From Streptomyces marianii (GTDB taxonomy: Bacteria; Actinomycetota; Actinomycetes; Streptomycetales; Streptomycetaceae), in the NCBI RefSeq assembly GCF_005795905.1, contig NZ_VAWE01000001.1, positions 4,200,001 through 4,264,000 of the forward strand: a DNA stretch of 64,000 nt. Reading direction: 5' to 3'. Positions 56,672 through 64,000 of the stretch are shown here, in pieces; position 1 is the first letter of the stretch; each line of letters begins with the position of its first letter. Below the pieces are notes generated by a model. That model saw only the letters and a program-made list of their open reading frames with translations. It ran no database searches and was not told the DNA's origin. The translations under genes were made by a program, and so were the position numbers.

Positions 56672-56917
56672 TGCGACGCGGTCGTGTGGTGGATCGCCGT
56701 CACGCGGCGTACGTGCTCGAGTGCACCGAGGCTGGGGCCGGTAGAGCCCGGATGGCCCGGTTTGCGGGTTTCCGATGATCACGGAAGTGCGGCGGGTTGA
56801 TTGCTGTTTCAGTGAGGCTCTGAACTGCTCTGACCCCATGGGGACGCATGGATAATTTTCGGCCGCTTGGCTGAAATTCTATGTGCCTCTGACAAGGGGC
56901 CAGGGGAGGGAACCGCA

Positions 56918-57275
56918 GTGAACTGGTACCTGGCGGTACTCAGGAACTACGTCGGATTCGGGGGGCGTGCGCGCCGCAAGGAGTACTGGATGTTCTCCGT
57001 GGTGAACATCGCCGTCTTCGCAGTGCTGGTGGGCCTCGGCTAATGCCATCGACACGATGATCCCGTACTACGTCTACTACGCGGCGATTCTCATCCCGGC
57101 GCTCGCCGTCACGGTCCGCCGGCTGCACGACACGGGTCGGTCGGCCTGGTGGCTGCTGATCGCCCTCGTGCCGCTCGTCGGCGGAATCGTTCTCGTGGTC
57201 TTCCTGGCCACGGAGGGCGAGGCGGCGCCGAACAAGTACGGCGAGAACCCCAAGTCCGTTCCGGTCGCGGCCTGA
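56918..57275 (+). pseudogene. DUF805 membrane protein, broken by an internal deletion and frameshift
   Basis: From GTG 56918 (after GGGGAGGGAA) it reads NWYLAVLRNYVGFGGRARRK, then EYWMFSVVNIAVFAVLVGLG, and stops at TAA 57041. The rest of a DUF805 protein continues in another frame: ANAIDTMIPYYVYYAAILIP, then TVRRLHDTGRSAWWLLIAL, to a stop at 57275. About 15-20 residues between the first and second helices are missing relative to the family. An assembly error is possible. Confidence 0.75.
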
Positions 57276-57297
57276 AGCCACGGCCGTGACGGCACAA

Positions 57298-57340
57298 CGG
57301 CGAAGGCCGGGGCGGCCCGCGGCTGCCCCGGCCTTCGCCG
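57298..57340. terminator. Bidirectional terminator
   Basis: A perfect 16-bp stem CGGCGAAGGCCGGGGC with an 11-base loop lies between the DUF805 remnant and the convergent membrane protein gene. Confidence 0.85.
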
Positions 57341-57391
57341 TGCCCGTCCCGGCACGAGAGCTGGAACGACGACGTCCCGCTGTGACCGCTT

Positions 57392-58213
57392 CTACTCGGG
57401 CTGGTGTTCCGGCGGCCCGAACTCGGGGCTGGTGAAGTCCGGGCTCGTGAACGTCGGGCGGGAGCCCGCCGAGGTGCCGTCGCTCGGGCTCGAGAAGTCG
57501 GGGCCGCTGTAGCCGACCTTGGGAAGGCGGCTGACCCGGTGGGGCGGGGCGGGGAAGGCAGGATCGGCGCTGGGATCGGCCAGGGCGGCGCGCAGGAAGG
57601 GCAGGACGCCGCGCTCCAGGAGCGCGTGCCGCCAGGCATCCTTGGCGCGTGCCACCTCGTCGGGCAGTTCGCCGGTCGTCGCGTCCTCGGCGGGCACCTG
57701 GGTGGCCCCGTTCCGGATCGCCGTGATCAGCAGCCCGATCGCGGCGGCGAGCAGTCCGGCCGCCGTCAGGGCGCCGAAGAACCAGCCCGCCGTCAGCAGG
57801 GTGTCCGCGAAACCGGTGTCGGGGCTGACGGCCTTCAGGATGTAGCCGACGAGCAGGAAGATGAGCGCGGCGGTTCCGGCGAGGACCGGTGCCAGGACGG
57901 TGAGCACCGCGGCGAACCCGGCGCCCGTCTCCGAGGACGCCCCGACCGCGGGCCCGAGGACCGAGTGGCCGACGGGCACTCCCGCGGATGTGCGTGCCTC
58001 CTCGCGGACCTTCACGAAGTGGTCGTACTCGGCGGTGGCGGCGCTGGTGATGAGCGCGGTGGCGTTCAGCGCCATCGTGCGCAGCTGTTCGGCGTTGAGC
58101 CGTTTGCCCATACCGTCGAGGTCTGGGCGGTCGTGCGCTGTGCGCAGCGCGTCGTCGAGGATGCGCTCGTATTCGGAGCGGTCCTCGGCCAGCAGGTGCG
58201 GAGCGCTGTTCAT
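57392..58213 (-). CDS. Two-helix membrane protein with Pro/Ser/Phe repeat tail
   Basis: This 273-residue protein has a cytoplasmic helical N-terminus (SEYERILDDALRTAHDRPDL; LNAEQLRTMALNATALITSA). Two membrane helices (AAVLTVLAPVLAGTAALIFL; LTAGWFFGALTAAGLLAAAI) follow. The C-terminus has repeats of the form FTSPDF/FTSPEF/DFSSPS. The start is ATG after GGGGGATGC. No family function is known. It is actinomycete-type and may be conserved in Streptomyces. Confidence 0.75.
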   Translation of the reverse strand: MNSAPHLLAEDRSEYERILDDALRTAHDRPDLDGMGKRLNAEQLRTMALNATALITSAATAEYDHFVKVREEARTSAGVPVGHSVLGPAVGASSETGAGFAAVLTVLAPVLAGTAALIFLLVGYILKAVSPDTGFADTLLTAGWFFGALTAAGLLAAAIGLLITAIRNGATQVPAEDATTGELPDEVARAKDAWRHALLERGVLPFLRAALADPSADPAFPAPPHRVSRLPKVGYSGPDFSSPSDGTSAGSRPTFTSPDFTSPEFGPPEHQPE

Positions 58214-58366
58214 GTGCATCCCCCGATGCTCCGTAGGGCCGGTTTGCCCATGTGGGTCGGGCAGTCGGGCGAAACGGAGGAGAGCCTGCTACGGATATGC
58301 CGATGGTAGAGCGGTTATGGCGGGGGGTGACAGGGGGTTTCCGGAAATCGCCTGCGCGGGATTGCC

Positions 58367-59632
58367 TCAGGCCTGTAGCGGGAGCTGGGCCACCAGCAGC
58401 TTTCCGGCCATGGTCACGCCGCCGTCCATGGCGATGGCGAGCCCGTCCGCGTACACGTGCGGCCCTTCCACCAGCGGCTCCGAGTTCCCCTCGCCGTCCG
58501 CGTCCTCCGTGCCGACCTCGCCCAGCAGGTACGGAATGGGGCTGTGGCCGTGGACGACCCGGCCGCCGCCGTAGGCGGCGAGCAGTTCCCGGACGGCTTG
58601 CGGGCCGTCGTCGTCCCGGAAGGCGAAGCGCTTGGTGAACTTGCGGAAGAGGTCCCAGCACTCGTCCGCGTCATTGCGGTTGATGATCTCGTGGACGTTG
58701 TCGTTGACGTCCTCGATCGTGGTGCCGTAGTCGAGGTAGGCGGTCGTGTCGGAGTGCATGAGCAGATGCCCGTCCTCCTCCACCACCGCGTCGAGCCGGG
58801 ACATCCACTGCAGATGGACGTCCTGGAGGCGGTCCATGTCGCTCTTCTGGCCGCCGTTGAGGAGCCATGCCGCCTGGAAGGTGGCGGTGCCCGCGCCGGA
58901 GTTGACGGGCGTGTCGCCGAAGCGTTTGGCGCCGATCAGCAGCAGCTCGTGATTGCCCATCAGGGCCTTGCAGTAGCCGCCGGCCGCCGCGGCCTCGGCC
59001 GAGAGCCGCATGACGAGGTCGATGACGCCGATGCCGTCCGGGCCGCGGTCGGTGAAGTCGCCCAGGAACCACAGCCGGGTGTTGCCCGCGGACCAGCGGC
59101 CTTCGGCGTCGACCAGGCCCTGGGCGGTGAGCGCGGCGACGAGTTCGTCCAGATAGCCGTGGACGTCCCCGACCACGTAGAGCGGGCCGAGGCCCTCGGC
59201 GGCGGGAGCCGGCTGCTCGGCGGGGGCGACGGTGACCTGCACGGTGTCGCCGCGGTTGATCACCGGCAGGTCGCGCTCGGTGGGGGTGTAGCCCTCGGGC
59301 GGCTCGTCGTCCGGGAACGCGTCGCCGGGGTGCTCCGGCGGTGCCTGGGGAACGGAGTCCTCGGGGCGGGCCGGGGCCGCCCGGGTGTCGCCGTGTTCCG
59401 TTCCGGGGGCGTCGGCGACCCGGTGCGGGGCCTCGGCGGCGGTCGCCGGCCGCGCGGAGGACTCCCCGGCTTCGCGGGGAACCGCCCGTGGGACTGAGTC
59501 CTCCGGGTGCGCGAGCACGTATTCATGGGAAGCGGATTCCGACTGCACCGGAACCTGTGCGTACGGCGGGACGCGGAAGTCGCGCAACGTCGCCGTACGC
59601 ACCACGGGTCCCTGACCGGCCCCCTGAGTCAT
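58367..59632 (-). CDS. Metallophosphoesterase (PPP-type Ser/Thr phosphatase-like)
   Basis: This 421-residue protein has a disordered acidic/Pro-rich N-terminus (about 1-145) before a calcineurin-like phosphoesterase domain. All metal-site motifs are present: GDVHGYLDELVAAL, LGDFTDRGPDGIGVIDLVMR, LMGNHELLLIGAKRFG and VVHGHSPIPYLLG. It is probably a cytoplasmic protein or nucleotide phosphatase. ATG 59632 follows GGAGGGG and is preferred over the upstream start at 59647. Confidence 0.9.
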   Translation of the reverse strand: MTQGAGQGPVVRTATLRDFRVPPYAQVPVQSESASHEYVLAHPEDSVPRAVPREAGESSARPATAAEAPHRVADAPGTEHGDTRAAPARPEDSVPQAPPEHPGDAFPDDEPPEGYTPTERDLPVINRGDTVQVTVAPAEQPAPAAEGLGPLYVVGDVHGYLDELVAALTAQGLVDAEGRWSAGNTRLWFLGDFTDRGPDGIGVIDLVMRLSAEAAAAGGYCKALMGNHELLLIGAKRFGDTPVNSGAGTATFQAAWLLNGGQKSDMDRLQDVHLQWMSRLDAVVEEDGHLLMHSDTTAYLDYGTTIEDVNDNVHEIINRNDADECWDLFRKFTKRFAFRDDDGPQAVRELLAAYGGGRVVHGHSPIPYLLGEVGTEDADGEGNSEPLVEGPHVYADGLAIAMDGGVTMAGKLLVAQLPLQA

Positions 59633-59805
59633 CGACCCCTCCACCACCGTCGCGCCGCCCTCACCGCCGGACCGGCCTGGTCGGGGACGGTCCGCGGTGT
59701 CGTGCGCCCATCATAGGAATGCGGATCGTGCTGTGTGATGCACCAGGGGTGCTGAATCCGGGTACACCGCCGGTTCGCTGTTCGTTTCGCCCCAATTGCG
59801 TTGGT

Positions 59806-60894
59806 CTAGTCCTGGGAAGGCGAACGCGGGGCGCTCACCGTCGTACGGGGAGAGCGCCGCTGTGAAGAGGTCCGGACGATGAGTTCGGTCGGTATCACCT
59901 GCTCGACCGGGCGGCCGCCGTCCACTCCCTCGATCGCGTCGATCAGCAACTGCACCACGGCGGTGCCGATGCGCCGGGGCTTGAGGGAGAGAGTGGTGAT
60001 CGACGGCTCCGTGTTGGCGTACACGGTGGACTCGCTGCAGCAGACCAGCAGCAGGTCGTCCGGGACGCGCAGTCCGTACCGGCGGGCGGCGGCGAGCAGG
60101 TCCGTGCCGTTGGGGTCGAAGAGCCCGTACACGGCGTCGGGACGGTCCGGACGGGCGAGCAGCCGGTCGGCGGCGACCGCTCCGGCGCACGGGTCGTGTG
60201 CGGGGTAGGCCTCGTACACCGGATCCTGGCCGACGCGTTCGCACCAGTTCAGATAGGCCGTGGTGGAGAGCCGGGTGTACGTGTCCGTGGTGGTCCCGGT
60301 GAGCAGGCCGATCCGGCGTGCTCCGCCGGCCGCCAGATGGTCGAGCAGGTCGAGGACTGCGGCCTCGTGGTCGTTGTCGACCCAGGCGGTGACGGGAAGG
60401 GTGCCCGCGGGGCGCCCGTCGGAGACGACCGGGAGGCCCTGGCGGACGAGCTCCGCGACCACGGGGTCGTGGTCGGAGGGGTCGATCACGACGGTGCCGT
60501 CGAGCGCGACGTTGGACCAGACGTCGTGGCGTGAGGTGGCGGGGAGGATGACCAGGGCGTAGCCGCGGGCGAGTGCGGCGGAGGTGGCGGCTCTCGCCAT
60601 CTCCGCGAAGTACGCGAACTCCGTGAAGGTGAACGGCTCGTCCCCGTACGTCGTCACCGTGAGGCCGATGAGTCCGGACTTGCCGGTACGGAGCGTGCGG
60701 GCCGCGGCCGACGGGCGGTAGCCCAGCCGGTCGGCGACCTCGCGGACATGGCGGCGGGTGGCGTCCGGGAGCCGACCCTTTCCGTTCAGCGCGTCCGAGA
60801 CGGTCGTGATGGAGACACCGGCTGCGGCGGCTACGTCCCGGATGCCTGCTCGGCCTTGCCGGCTGCCCCGGCGTGATGTCTCCGTCCGGCTCAC
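59806..60894 (-). CDS. LacI-family transcriptional regulator
   Basis: This 362-residue protein has a LacI helix-turn-helix: GIRDVAAAAGVSITTVSDAL, then NGKGRLPDATRRHVREVADR and LGYRPSAAARTL. A periplasmic-binding-like sensor domain follows. GTG 60894 follows AGCAGGGAAG; ATG 60918 is an alternative. The effector is unknown. A LacI-type half-symmetric site (60979-60990) lies upstream. Confidence 0.9.
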   Translation of the reverse strand: MSRTETSRRGSRQGRAGIRDVAAAAGVSITTVSDALNGKGRLPDATRRHVREVADRLGYRPSAAARTLRTGKSGLIGLTVTTYGDEPFTFTEFAYFAEMARAATSAALARGYALVILPATSRHDVWSNVALDGTVVIDPSDHDPVVAELVRQGLPVVSDGRPAGTLPVTAWVDNDHEAAVLDLLDHLAAGGARRIGLLTGTTTDTYTRLSTTAYLNWCERVGQDPVYEAYPAHDPCAGAVAADRLLARPDRPDAVYGLFDPNGTDLLAAARRYGLRVPDDLLLVCCSESTVYANTEPSITTLSLKPRRIGTAVVQLLIDAIEGVDGGRPVEQVIPTELIVRTSSQRRSPRTTVSAPRSPSQD

Positions 60895-61304
60895 CTGGTG
60901 CTTCCCTGCTGCTGTCATGGCAGGCCGATAGTAGGGCGAGGCGGGGAGGTGGAGTCGGTCGCATATGCAGTCGTTGACAGGAACGTTTCTGCATGGCCAT
61001 GAGTCGTCAAATGCCATGGAATGCAAGGTAGTTGGGGCCTTGTGTGAGCGTCTCATGGTTGCCGACAGGCGCGGACCTGCCAAATGGCTGAGGCATCGAA
61101 GAGGTCTCAACTCACCACTACGAGGGATGCGCGCCACGGCGCGAGCCACCGGCGCGCGGTGATCCGAAGAGCGCTCCTCTCCTCGCTGCCGCTCCCGGTC
61201 CGTACCCCGGTTGTTCCTGGCTCGCCCATTCGCAGCAGCCGGGAATCCTCATAGGGTGAGAAGTATTGGTGAGCACGATGCACGACGGTCGAGGAGGACC
61301 TGCG
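60895..61304. other. Divergent promoter region between lacI and the aminotransferase gene
   Basis: The 410 bases have no recognisable gene. They contain the candidate LacI operator and an inverted CATGGC/GCCATG pair at about 60992-61018. Confidence 0.5.
60979..60990. promoter_or_regulatory. Candidate LacI-type operator
   Basis: AGGAACGTTTCT is an imperfect palindrome centred on CG, as LacI-family operators are. It overlaps a TTGACA at 60974-60979. No second copy was found. Confidence 0.4.
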
Positions 61305-62384
61305 GTGAGCGAGACGAGCCCCAAGCTGCGCGCCGAGCTGGACGGCATCCCCACATACAAGCCCGGCAGGCCGGCCGCCGCCGGCGGGCCGGTCGCGTTC
61401 AAGCTTTCCTCCAACGAGAACCCCTATCCGCCGCTGCCGGGTGTGATGGAGACCGCCGTCGCCGCCGCGGGCGACTTCAACCGGTACCCGGACATGGCCT
61501 GCACCGGCCTGATGAACGAGCTCGCCGACCGCTTCGGGGTCCCGGTCTCACACCTGGCGACGGGCACGGGCTCGGTGGGCGTCGCGCAGCAGCTGCTCCA
61601 GGCCACCTCGGGCCCGGGCGACGAGGTCGTCTATGCCTGGCGGTCCTTCGAGGCATACCCGATCATCACCCAGATCAGCGGCGCCACATCGGTTCCGGTG
61701 CCGCTGACCGCGGACGACGTGCACGATCTCGACGCGATGGCGGACGCCGTCACCGACCGGACCCGGCTGATCTTCGTCTGCAACCCGAACAACCCGACGG
61801 GCACGGTGGTGCACCGCGCCGAGCTGGAGCGGTTCCTCGACCGGGTCCCGTCCGACGTGCTCGTGGTCCTGGACGAGGCGTACCGGGAGTTCATCCGGGA
61901 CGCCGAGGTGCCGGACGGTCTGGAGATCTACCGCTCGCGACCGAACGTGGCGGTGCTGCGCACCTTCTCCAAGGCCTACGGGCTGGCGGGGCTGCGGGTC
62001 GGCTTCGCCGTCGCCCACGAGCCGGTGGCGGCCGCGCTGCGCAAGACGGCCGTGCCGTTCGGCGTCAGCCAGCTCGCCCAGGACGCGGCGGTCGCCTCGC
62101 TTCAGGCGGAGGACGAACTCCTGGGCCGGGTCGGCGCGCTGGTGGCGGAGCGGACGCGGGTGTACGAGGGCCTGGTGAAGCAGGGCTGGACGGTGCCGCC
62201 GACGCAGGCGAACTTCGTCTGGCTGCGGCTCGGGGAGCGTACGGCCGAGTTCGCCGCGGCCTGCGAGGCGGCCGGGGTCGTGGTGCGGCCGTTCCCGGGC
62301 GAGGGAGCGCGGGTCACCATCGGCGAGTCCGAGGCGAACGACATCTTCCTGCACGCAGCGGACGCGTTCCGCAACAGGACGTAG
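61305..62384 (+). CDS. Histidinol-phosphate aminotransferase family protein
   Basis: This 359-residue fold-type I aminotransferase has [55 protein letters not shown] and the PLP lysine in [19 protein letters not shown]. It may act in histidine or aromatic amino-acid synthesis. Streptomyces also carries hisC in the his operon, so this is probably a second paralogue. GTG 61305 follows GAGGAGGACC and is preferred over upstream starts at 61266-61269. Confidence 0.9.
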   Translation: MSETSPKLRAELDGIPTYKPGRPAAAGGPVAFKLSSNENPYPPLPGVMETAVAAAGDFNRYPDMACTGLMNELADRFGVPVSHLATGTGSVGVAQQLLQATSGPGDEVVYAWRSFEAYPIITQISGATSVPVPLTADDVHDLDAMADAVTDRTRLIFVCNPNNPTGTVVHRAELERFLDRVPSDVLVVLDEAYREFIRDAEVPDGLEIYRSRPNVAVLRTFSKAYGLAGLRVGFAVAHEPVAAALRKTAVPFGVSQLAQDAAVASLQAEDELLGRVGALVAERTRVYEGLVKQGWTVPPTQANFVWLRLGERTAEFAAACEAAGVVVRPFPGEGARVTIGESEANDIFLHAADAFRNRT

Positions 62385-62406
62385 CAGTCGGCCGCCCTTG
62401 CGTGAT

Positions 62407-62433
62407 GGCCCGCCCTCGCTCCGGGGGCGGGCC
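62407..62433. terminator. Terminator after the aminotransferase gene
   Basis: A 9-bp stem GGCCCGCCC with a 9-base loop begins 22 bases past the stop. Confidence 0.75.
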
Positions 62434-62575
62434 GTCTCCGTTCCAGAGCTTCAACAATCGGTTGACTGGATGAGCGAGGTGCTGTTCGGGCTCCTGTGTA
62501 CCGACCGGCCGGTGTGTCGCTCGGGGACCCCCGCTCACCGGTTCGGATCCGGTATGGGTCATAATTGCTTGTGAA

Positions 62576-62591
62576 TGTGAACGCGTTCACA
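62576..62591. promoter_or_regulatory. Rex operator of cydA
   Basis: TGTGAACGCGTTCACA is the exact consensus of the Streptomyces redox sensor Rex (TGTGAACNNNTTCACA type), 104 bp before cydA. Rex repression lifts when NADH/NAD+ rises, inducing the bd oxidase under low oxygen. S. coelicolor cydA is a known Rex target. Confidence 0.93.
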
Positions 62592-62694
62592 AGCGGTCCG
62601 GAAGCTCTCGCTATGTCATGGATGTCCTGGGCAACTGTCGTGACGTATCCGACGAGCACGCCGATGTGACCACGCCGACGTAAGGAGAGACGAC

Positions 62695-64000
62695 GTGGAC
62701 CTCGCTCTGGCGCCAGAGACTCTGGCGCGCTGGCAGTTCGGCATCACCACCGTCTACCACTTCCTCTTCGTTCCTCTGACGATCTCGCTGGCGGCGCTGA
62801 CGGCCGGCCTGCAAACGGCGTGGGTGCGTACGAACAAGGAGAAGTACCTCCGGGCGACCAAGTTCTGGGGCAAGCTCTTCCTGATCAACATCGCCATGGG
62901 TGTCGTCACCGGCATCGTGCAGGAGTTCCAGTTCGGCATGAACTGGTCCGACTACTCGCGCTTCGTCGGCGACGTCTTCGGCGCCCCGCTCGCATTCGAG
63001 GCGCTGATCGCCTTCTTCTTCGAGTCCACCTTCATCGGGCTGTGGATCTTCGGCTGGGACAAGCTCCCGAAGAAGATCCATCTCGCCTGCATCTGGATGG
63101 TCTCCATCGGCACGATCCTCTCCGCGTACTTCATCCTGGCCGCCAACTCCTGGATGCAGCACCCGGTCGGCTACCGGATCAACCAGGAGAACGGGCGCGC
63201 GGAACTCACCGACATCTGGCTCGTACTGACCCAGAACACCACCCTCACCCAGGTGTTCCACACCCTCTCCGCCGCCTTCCTCACCGGCGGTGCGTTCATG
63301 GTCGGCATCGCCGCCTTCCACCTGCTGCGCAGGAAGCACGTCCCGGTGATGAAGAGCTCGCTGCGACTCGGCCTGGTCACCGTGGTCATCGCGGGTCTGC
63401 TGACGGCGATCAGCGGCGACTTCCTCGGCAAGGTCATGTTCAAGCAGCAGCCGATGAAGATGGCGGCCGCCGAGGCGCTGTGGGACGGCGAGGGCCCCGC
63501 ACCCTTCTCCGTCTTCGCCTACGGCGACGTGGACAAGGGCCACAACAAGGTCGCCATAGAGATTCCGGGTCTGCTCTCGTTCCTGGCGAACGACGACTTC
63601 ACGTCGTACGTGCCCGGCATCAACGACACCAACAAGGCGGAGCAGGAGAAGTACGGGCCCGGCGACTACCGGCCCAACATCCCCGTCACGTACTGGGGCT
63701 TCCGTTGGATGATCGGTTTCGGCATGACGTCGCTCGCCATCGGCCTGGCCGGGCTCTGGCTGACCCGGAAGAAGTTCATGCTGCCGGCGGCGTCGAGGGT
63801 CGGTGAGGACGACGTGCCCCATGTGGTGCTGTTCCGGAAGCCGCTCGGACCGAAGCTCACGCGGCTGTACTGGCTCGCCGCGATCTGGACGCTCGGCTTC
63901 CCGCTGATCGCCAACTCCTGGGGCTGGATCTTCACGGAGATGGGGCGGCAGCCCTGGGTCGTGTACGGCGTCCTGCGCACCCGGGACGCCGTCTCCCCCG
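62695..64000 (+). CDS. cydA: Cytochrome bd ubiquinol/menaquinol oxidase subunit I (partial)
   Basis: 435 residues are visible and the gene runs off the right edge. The high-affinity terminal oxidase subunit starts at GTG after AAGGAGAGACG. It has LARWQFGITTVYHFLFVPLT, where His22 is the likely heme b595 ligand, and LINIAMGVVTGIVQEFQFGM. Later motifs are AFFFESTFIGLWIFGWDKLP, AANSWMQHPVGYRINQENGR and the quinol-site GRQPWVVYGVLRT near the edge. cydB is expected next. Confidence 0.97.
   Translation, partial: MDLALAPETLARWQFGITTVYHFLFVPLTISLAALTAGLQTAWVRTNKEKYLRATKFWGKLFLINIAMGVVTGIVQEFQFGMNWSDYSRFVGDVFGAPLAFEALIAFFFESTFIGLWIFGWDKLPKKIHLACIWMVSIGTILSAYFILAANSWMQHPVGYRINQENGRAELTDIWLVLTQNTTLTQVFHTLSAAFLTGGAFMVGIAAFHLLRRKHVPVMKSSLRLGLVTVVIAGLLTAISGDFLGKVMFKQQPMKMAAAEALWDGEGPAPFSVFAYGDVDKGHNKVAIEIPGLLSFLANDDFTSYVPGINDTNKAEQEKYGPGDYRPNIPVTYWGFRWMIGFGMTSLAIGLAGLWLTRKKFMLPAASRVGEDDVPHVVLFRKPLGPKLTRLYWLAAIWTLGFPLIANSWGWIFTEMGRQPWVVYGVLRTRDAVSP

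Noticed and set aside
61211..62473. 420-residue frame overlapping the aminotransferase gene
   Set aside because: Arg/Gly-rich shadow frame. The aminotransferase in the other frame has all PLP motifs.

Overview
The window is high-GC actinobacterial DNA from a Streptomyces-type chromosome, taken from the replication-origin region. Three things support this: the gene order (rpmH-rnpA-yidD-yidC-jag-rsmG-parAB beside dnaA, then trxAB, an ECF sigma factor, murJ, pcnA, rpsF-ssb-rpsR-rplI, dnaB, ssgR-ssgA, thiC, cydA); nine perfect parS sites (GTTTCACGTGAAAC); and developmental genes found only in this group (ssgR/ssgA). Function calls come from reading the protein sequences and from family knowledge. 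No database search was run.

Layout. 1-394 is the dnaA side of the oriC interval, and most of oriC lies off the left edge. dnaA (395-2182, minus) is divergent from rpmH-rnpA-yidD-yidC-jag-rsmG-parA-parB (2566-8415, plus), which combines ribosomal protein, RNase P, membrane insertase, 16S rRNA methylation and chromosome segregation functions. From 9423 to 18973 a long minus-strand block encodes an exported NPCBM-like/DUF6049-type membrane protein, the lipid II flippase MurJ, a membrane-anchored pseudokinase, an ECF sigma factor with its anti-sigma factor, and thioredoxin reductase/thioredoxin. pcnA (plus) faces a minus-strand padR-ino1-MFS cluster. A class A penicillin-binding protein and a GT87-type mannosyltransferase-like protein (plus) face an alanine-racemase-like protein and FemX (minus). 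Next comes the rpsF-ssb-rpsR-rplI operon, a MATE exporter and the replicative helicase dnaB.

Accessory part. Between the end of dnaB (36813) and about 47030 the conserved order breaks up. It holds a wrecked Tn7/Tn5053-like element (TnsA start, possible TnsC tail, frameshifted TniQ, transposon-end-like repeats), a decayed SUKH-type gene, a serine hydrolase, acetyltransferases, a MarR regulator facing a truncated MFS pseudogene, a flavohemoglobin with a long disordered N-terminus, a 200-bp repeat element and an intact IS5-family insertion sequence.

Right part. From 47077 the order is core Streptomyces again: Nudix hydrolase, LysR regulator, Cys/Met-metabolism PLP enzyme, ptpA, small membrane proteins, a cupin, ssgR-ssgA (sporulation), a YibE/F-type membrane protein, a TPP riboswitch with thiC, a broken DUF805 gene, a metallophosphatase, a LacI regulator, a histidinol-phosphate aminotransferase, and cydA behind a Rex operator. 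cydA runs off the right edge.

Beyond single genes, the window shows replication and segregation signals laid over ordinary genes. DnaA boxes lie before dnaA, parA and dnaB and after the penicillin-binding protein gene. parS sites lie inside terminator-like palindromes or inside coding sequence.
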